NCBI RefSeq assembly: GCF_964340395.1
Contig: NC_135564.1
Span: 1,403,501-1,467,500, forward strand
Reading direction: 5' to 3'
Source: Glandiceps talaboti
Lineage: Eukaryota > Hemichordata > Enteropneusta > Spengelidae
Length of the DNA stretch: 64,000 nt
A program made the position numbers and the translations under genes. Below, piece by piece: positions 60,148 to 64,000 of the stretch. Every line of letters begins with the position of its first letter. The stretch's first letter is position 1. Under the pieces are notes generated by a model, which ran no database searches, was not told the origin of the DNA, and was given only the letters and a program-made list of their open reading frames with translations.

Positions 60148-63068
60148 TGCACACACACATACCCCCTCCCACACATCCACACCAGTATTCAGCCAAACGC
60201 GAACAATTCTACGATATCGAAGTTGTAACTGTATTTCTTTGTACCTTTCATCACATTTCACCATGGTAACACTATCCGTTCCAAAACCAAGATAGGCAGC
60301 TCCCTTTTTGATCCAGTAATGGGACTGATAATGAAAAAGATGAACATGTTCATATGTCAGCAGAATATAATGTGACTGTTGTTAGTAAAACGTTTGAAGT
60401 GTTTCTTATACCATGTTGAAGAACATAAGAGTGTCTGTATTAAGCTTTAATATTGCGGTGTATATCGTATTAATAACCCTATTCTTAATTATCTTTGGTC
60501 CGAGACAGATATTGCCAGTGTAATCGCTATATTACAGTCAATAATCTTTTACCTTTGAATGGTTGAGTGTTATATAAATTACCAACTAAATTTCGTATAT
60601 TTCCGTGTCAGAATTTCAAACCTATCACTTTACATGTTCTGAGGTGAATAAAGCCATCCTTGGTAGACCATGCATCCCTTTCATTTTTATTTCTTCTCCA
60701 TACTTCCTATACCTGGCCACGTTCATTGCATACATATTGGCTGTTGATCCACCTGTGCATATAAACATGATATTAGCATATTAGTTGTGTTTTCACCTGT
60801 ACAAAGAAATACAATATCATCATATTAACTGTTGATCCACCTGTGTAGACAAACACAGTTGTATTATCATATTGTTCGGTAATCCACCTGTACATTAGCA
60901 ATATTACATTGGTTGTTGATCCACTGGCACATGACAGTATAAACGTCGTATAGAACAAACTTGATAATTCTGTGCGTTCAACTATATAGTCGAGTCTCTC
61001 ACCAAACCCGTCTTTATTTCTCACATACTTAAGGAGTCTTTTCTTTACCAAATATGATTCTCCAGGTTATTGCCAAGTACCAATATTATGCTCGGTAACC
61101 ATTATTTTATCTACCTGGGGTGAAAACTCCATCTCCGTTGACATAACCAATACTTTCACGTAATCGTTTGATAACTTCATTTTCCATAAGTACAAACACA
61201 GGGGCTACTTCATATGTGTACCTAGAGGTGAAAAATATGAAAAGAAAGAAAATACAGCTATATCGTTAACCTGTCATGAGATACAATAAATACAATAATA
61301 CAAGTTTGAATTTTGACGAATACTCAAGCTGTCGATAACTGGATCACTATTATAATTACAGTATCGTCATCCTCGCAAGTCTGAACACACTGTTTACGGT
61401 ATGTTGATGAAACGAAAAAGACCCTTCAAGTGAATTAGACGTTGCCATAAAAGAGGCTAGTATTTTACGACGATGGAGTATAATTGTGTGCATTACGACG
61501 ATGGAGTATAATTGTGTGCATTACGACGATGGAGTGTCGTGTGTATTTGTTGTGAAGTATTTTCTCTGGCTCTAGCAATGGAGTTAGTGATAGTTGCCAC
61601 TAAAACTCCTTTTTAGGAGAATAGGAGTTTACAACAATATCAAATACGACAAGACTGTAATGCCCTCGTTTGCGTAAATCGGGTATATACCGAAATTGCA
61701 TCTTCGTGAGAAAGCGATGTAGCCATCATAGCATACTTCCCCCACCCTCCAAAAAAATAAAAAAATAAAAAAAGGTGGAATTAATTTTAAAAAGTAAAAA
61801 ATTACTTTTTAAATTACTTACGCTGGTACGTTGATGCAATCCGTCAGCCATTGACCGACTAGACCATGGACGTCTTGACCAGCGAATAACGCATTGAAAA
61901 ATCTTGGGTTTGCTGAAAACAATATTGAGAGTTTGTTGCTATGTACTACATTTGTCAGAAATTATCGAACTATACCTCTAAAAACTAAAAGATTCGAGGT
62001 TTTATTATAAAGTAGACGATTGTCGTCTTTCATCTACGACCTTGATTTCCTTACAATGCCACGTTTTTTGCAGCACCAAATTTAAATAACACCATTTCTA
62101 GCCCAATCTCTCCATAACTTAGTAATTTCCCGATTCTTCATTAGCCCAGTAACTTGGCTGTCAGACCTGATTGTTCGCCTGAATTGGAATGATCATGAAT
62201 GCCGACTATCAAGTCATTACCATAATATGGAAAATTCTTCCTTTTCGCCAATTTTTAACATTTCAATTGCATTCAAGATTGGAATGACAGAATTAAGCCT
62301 TCTGTATGACACCATGCAACAATTTAAAATTGGCCATATTGGAAATTCATGTCGTTATCATTGACAACAATTGCAATATATCGCCATTTATAAACCTGAT
62401 CCTTTGATGAATACAGTCAGATCACAGACCTTGGAACTGTGGTCAGATTAATGATGTCAACAATTATGAAATTATTCAATGTTATCATACCTGGTAATAC
62501 ACTGTATTTAAATGTATCCTTTAACAGTGATAGTAATTTGTCTGAACTGTCTCCTTTGTCCTTGATTTCGAGGTCAATCATATCTTTCAATTCATGGGGA
62601 TGGTAGAAATCGACAACTATTAGGAACGAAGAAACGATGAGACAAGTTAAGAAATCAATAAATATATAAACAAATAAACAAACCGATAAATAAATACATA
62701 AACAAATTAATTAATAAATATATTAAAAAATTGTATGGACGGATATGGATATAAGCATGTATGAATATAATATAATATACGAATGTGAGCAATCTTAGTG
62801 TTATTGTTCGACCTGGTCAACAATGTCCGCCAAGTTTATGTTCAAAGCTTCGTGTTCGAAGATCAAACATACAAAAAAAAAACTTGGAACCGTACTTGGC
62901 AAACAACACTACAGCTTCAGCTGTAACGCAGTTTATTTTACTTTGTACATATATCTATTGGAATCAAGGTTTGAAACGTTTTTTTTTTAATTTTATCTTC
63001 TTACGAAGCCCAAATGTATATTCAATGTTTTGTGATTCAGCGATATATCTTAGATAGATAGAGAGAGC

Positions 63069-63141
<73 letters not shown>

Positions 63142-63659
63142 GAGAGAGAGACTTGCAAAACTTAACTAATCTTTACGATGACGTGCTTACCTTTCGATCT
63201 ACGATCCGTTGCTTTGACAACACCTACGTCAAATATCATATCTGTTGCATCTCTGAGAAATCGTTGATCTTTTGTAAATTCTTTTTTCGTGTCATTATCA
63301 TCCAAATCGACACAGTTGACTGCCTCATCTGGATTTTAAAAGACATTCTTAATGAAAAGTTCTTACAGGTAATTTGACAATCTAAGCTTTCAATTACCAG
63401 AGTCGGCATCTCGATATTCTCTTCATTGCAATGACAGATTTTACCTTTAATACTCTTTTTATTACTTACGAATTATGAAATTATTAACAAATTAATGTTT
63501 TTTTCTTATCTCGTCGAAAAATGAAACCACAATTTTGAGTTGTCGGCTGTTGAATCAAAATGTGTCAAAATCGTCATATCACGTAACATATCCGTAGATG
63601 TTTGATAAATTTCACTCACCATAAAGACTTGATATTACTTGCTTATTTTCACTTGCCAT
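56443..63659 (-). CDS. GADL1: GADL1/CSAD-like acidic amino acid decarboxylase, copy B (whole gene, 14 exons)
   Basis: Fourteen exons join in phase to 522 codons. Ten of the fourteen exons (3-10, 12, 13) have exactly the same length as in copy A and all splice phases agree, so the two genes are tandem duplicates. Family marks: [37 protein letters not shown] (209-215); [22 protein letters not shown] with Asp291; DQHKMMG with Lys323; IFQQDKFYD; and [11 protein letters not shown]. Departures from consensus: Ser to Trp in HYS (residue 211), Ala to Gly after the PLP Asp (292), Ala to Cys (293), NPHK to DQHK, and three extra residues (ARSSSYIF) in the catalytic loop. The frame is intact and substitutions look constrained, so it is probably an active gene, perhaps with altered substrate or reaction. 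Introns are short (7.2 kb in all). Confidence 0.93.
56852..56941 (-). CDS. GADL1: GADL1-like B exon 13
   Basis: Encodes [20 protein letters not shown] and ...KKLLEK. Confidence 0.95.
57054..57105 (-). CDS. GADL1: GADL1-like B exon 12
   Basis: Encodes [17 protein letters not shown]; 52 nt as in copy A. Confidence 0.93.
57223..57434 (-). CDS. GADL1: GADL1-like B exon 11 (catalytic loop, 9-nt insertion)
   Basis: Encodes [20 protein letters not shown], then [20 protein letters not shown]. It is 212 nt against 203 in copy A; the extra nine bases fall exactly in the flexible loop. Confidence 0.95.
57446..57708. repeat. (GA)n/(GGGA)n tract adjoining copy B exon 11
   Basis: About 260 bp of almost pure purine on the plus strand. 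On the coding strand it is a polypyrimidine tract ending 12 bp before the exon 11 acceptor. Confidence 0.97.
57980..58123 (-). CDS. GADL1: GADL1-like B exon 10 (catalytic lysine)
   Basis: Encodes [20 protein letters not shown] and [18 protein letters not shown]. Lys323 is the Schiff-base lysine. Confidence 0.95.
58848..58939. repeat. (GAT)n microsatellite
   Basis: About 30 uninterrupted ATG/GAT triplets in intron 9 of copy B. His-rich and Ser-rich open frames across it are artefacts. Confidence 0.98.
59125..59241 (-). CDS. GADL1: GADL1-like B exon 9 (PLP site)
   Basis: Encodes [20 protein letters not shown] and ends WLHVD. Confidence 0.95.
59828..59882 (-). CDS. GADL1: GADL1-like B exon 8
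   Basis: Encodes [18 protein letters not shown]; 55 nt as in copy A, donor AGG|GTAAGA. Confidence 0.92.
59982..60030. repeat. (AACC)n microsatellite
   Basis: CCAA tetranucleotide run in intron 7 of copy B. Confidence 0.97.
60105..60142. repeat. (AC)n microsatellite
   Basis: Dinucleotide run in intron 7 of copy B. Confidence 0.97.
60245..60324 (-). CDS. GADL1: GADL1-like B exon 7
   Basis: Encodes [20 protein letters not shown] and VKCDER. Trp211 replaces the near-invariant Ser next to the PLP-stacking His-Tyr pair. Confidence 0.95.
60634..60752 (-). CDS. GADL1: GADL1-like B exon 6
   Basis: Encodes [20 protein letters not shown] and ...MALFTSEH. Its acceptor sequence is repeated several times in the intron upstream (60753-60930). 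Confidence 0.95.
60741..60930. repeat. Repeated copies of the exon 6 splice-acceptor segment
   Basis: TGTTGATCCACCTGTG, which spans the copy B exon 6 acceptor, recurs at about 60830. Partial forms occur at about 60881 (AATCCACCTGTA) and 60914 (TGTTGATCCACTGG), with further CACCTGTAC at about 60795. Confidence 0.75.
61115..61221 (-). CDS. GADL1: GADL1-like B exon 5
   Basis: Encodes [20 protein letters not shown] and [12 protein letters not shown]. Confidence 0.95.
61473..61538. repeat. ~26-bp tandem repeat, 2.5 copies
   Basis: TTACGACGATGGAGTATAAT followed by TGTGTGCA is repeated in intron 4 of copy B. Confidence 0.85.
61822..61912 (-). CDS. GADL1: GADL1-like B exon 4
   Basis: Encodes [20 protein letters not shown] and ...TDCINVPA. 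The usual FNQLFSG is FNALFAG here: Gln to Ala and Ser to Ala in a substrate-pocket segment. Confidence 0.94.
62491..62616 (-). CDS. GADL1: GADL1-like B exon 3
   Basis: Encodes [20 protein letters not shown] and [12 protein letters not shown]; same length and phase as in copy A. Confidence 0.93.
63066..63150. repeat. (GA)n microsatellite next to copy B exon 2
   Basis: Dinucleotide tract beginning about 40 bp inside intron 2 from the exon 2 donor. Confidence 0.97.
63191..63328 (-). CDS. GADL1: GADL1-like B exon 2
   Basis: Encodes [18 protein letters not shown] and [20 protein letters not shown]. It is 18 nt shorter than copy A, the difference lying in the variable N-terminal arm. Confidence 0.92.
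63620..63659 (-). CDS. GADL1: GADL1-like B exon 1 (start codon)
   Basis: ATG at 63659 encodes [13 protein letters not shown] and ends TATG|GTGAGT, the same donor context as copy A. A TAATTACAG acceptor 19 bp upstream (exon edge 63678) implies a non-coding 5' exon further right. Confidence 0.8.
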
Positions 63660-63678
63660 TATTTCGTCGAAGATTTAT

Positions 63679-64000
63679 CTGTAATTAGGATGAAATAACG
63701 TCACTATGTACAACGTATACACCAGATATATTATATAATAAATAAACTTTCTTGCGAAGAAATGGAATCAATTTGCTATGTTTACCCTTTGGAACGTTCT
63801 GTGTCTGTCCTTTGAGTCGGGGAAGAAAGAGACATCCAACGTTTACATTACAAGATTCACGGCGGACATTAATCCCACGGTAGACGTTAGATACATATGA
63901 TAGATAACGGTAGATATTGTCCTCGTCAGACTTTAAATCGTATGCACATATATCCTGACGATGAACTGCAACACCGATATTTTTGCTCGACATACAAGCA
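63679..64000. other. Upstream flank of copy B
   Basis: It probably contains the first intron end and possibly promoter or 5' UTR sequence of copy B. A 102-codon minus-strand open frame (63685-63993) has no recognisable similarity and is not called. Confidence 0.4.

Noticed and set aside
63685-63993. 102-codon minus-strand open frame upstream of copy B, considered as an N-terminal exon
   Set aside because: No family similarity, and the acceptor at 63678 followed by a short leader and ATG explains the gene start without it.

Overview
The window is AT-rich animal nuclear DNA from a marine-invertebrate-type genome. It has short exons with GT-AG introns of every phase, abundant microsatellites, several minisatellites and many small foldback or MITE-like elements. 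A TGF-beta type II receptor of the TGFBR2 class suggests an invertebrate deuterostome (hemichordate, echinoderm or cephalochordate). That taxonomic reading is an inference; the sequence contains no direct marker of species.

Layout. (1) 1-3703: a three-unit inverted/direct repeat, a 20-bp minisatellite of nested palindromes, and the probable first coding exon(s) of an unidentified minus-strand gene starting at 3703. (2) 6771-15071, plus strand: a complete six-exon TGFBR2-like receptor serine/threonine kinase (684 aa by my splice model). (3) 15072-20779: its 3' flank, with three exact CRE octamers and a decayed tandem duplication of the end of the coding region. (4) 51772 down to 20780, minus strand: a complete 14-exon, 534-aa group II PLP-dependent acidic amino acid decarboxylase of the GADL1/CSAD type (copy A). 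It is spread over 31 kb because its introns are full of repeats, including a 6.1-kb array of a 34-bp satellite. (5) 63659 down to 56443, minus strand: a tandem paralogue (copy B, 522 aa) with the same 14-exon structure compressed into 7.2 kb.

The main biological points are these. TGFBR2 and a GADL1-like gene lie next to each other tail-to-tail, as the human TGFBR2 and GADL1 genes do at 3p24 (human arrangement recalled, not searched). The decarboxylase has been duplicated in tandem. Both copies depart from the family consensus around the PLP site (NPHK replaced by CQHK or DQHK; DAAWGG replaced by DACWGG or DGCWGG). Copy B also has HYS changed to HYW and three extra residues in the catalytic loop.

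The receptor would act at the plasma membrane in TGF-beta signalling. The decarboxylases would act in the cytosol, making beta-alanine, hypotaurine or related amines. Nothing in the sequence shows that they share a pathway; their proximity looks like conserved synteny. Most other open reading frames here are chance products of simple repeats.
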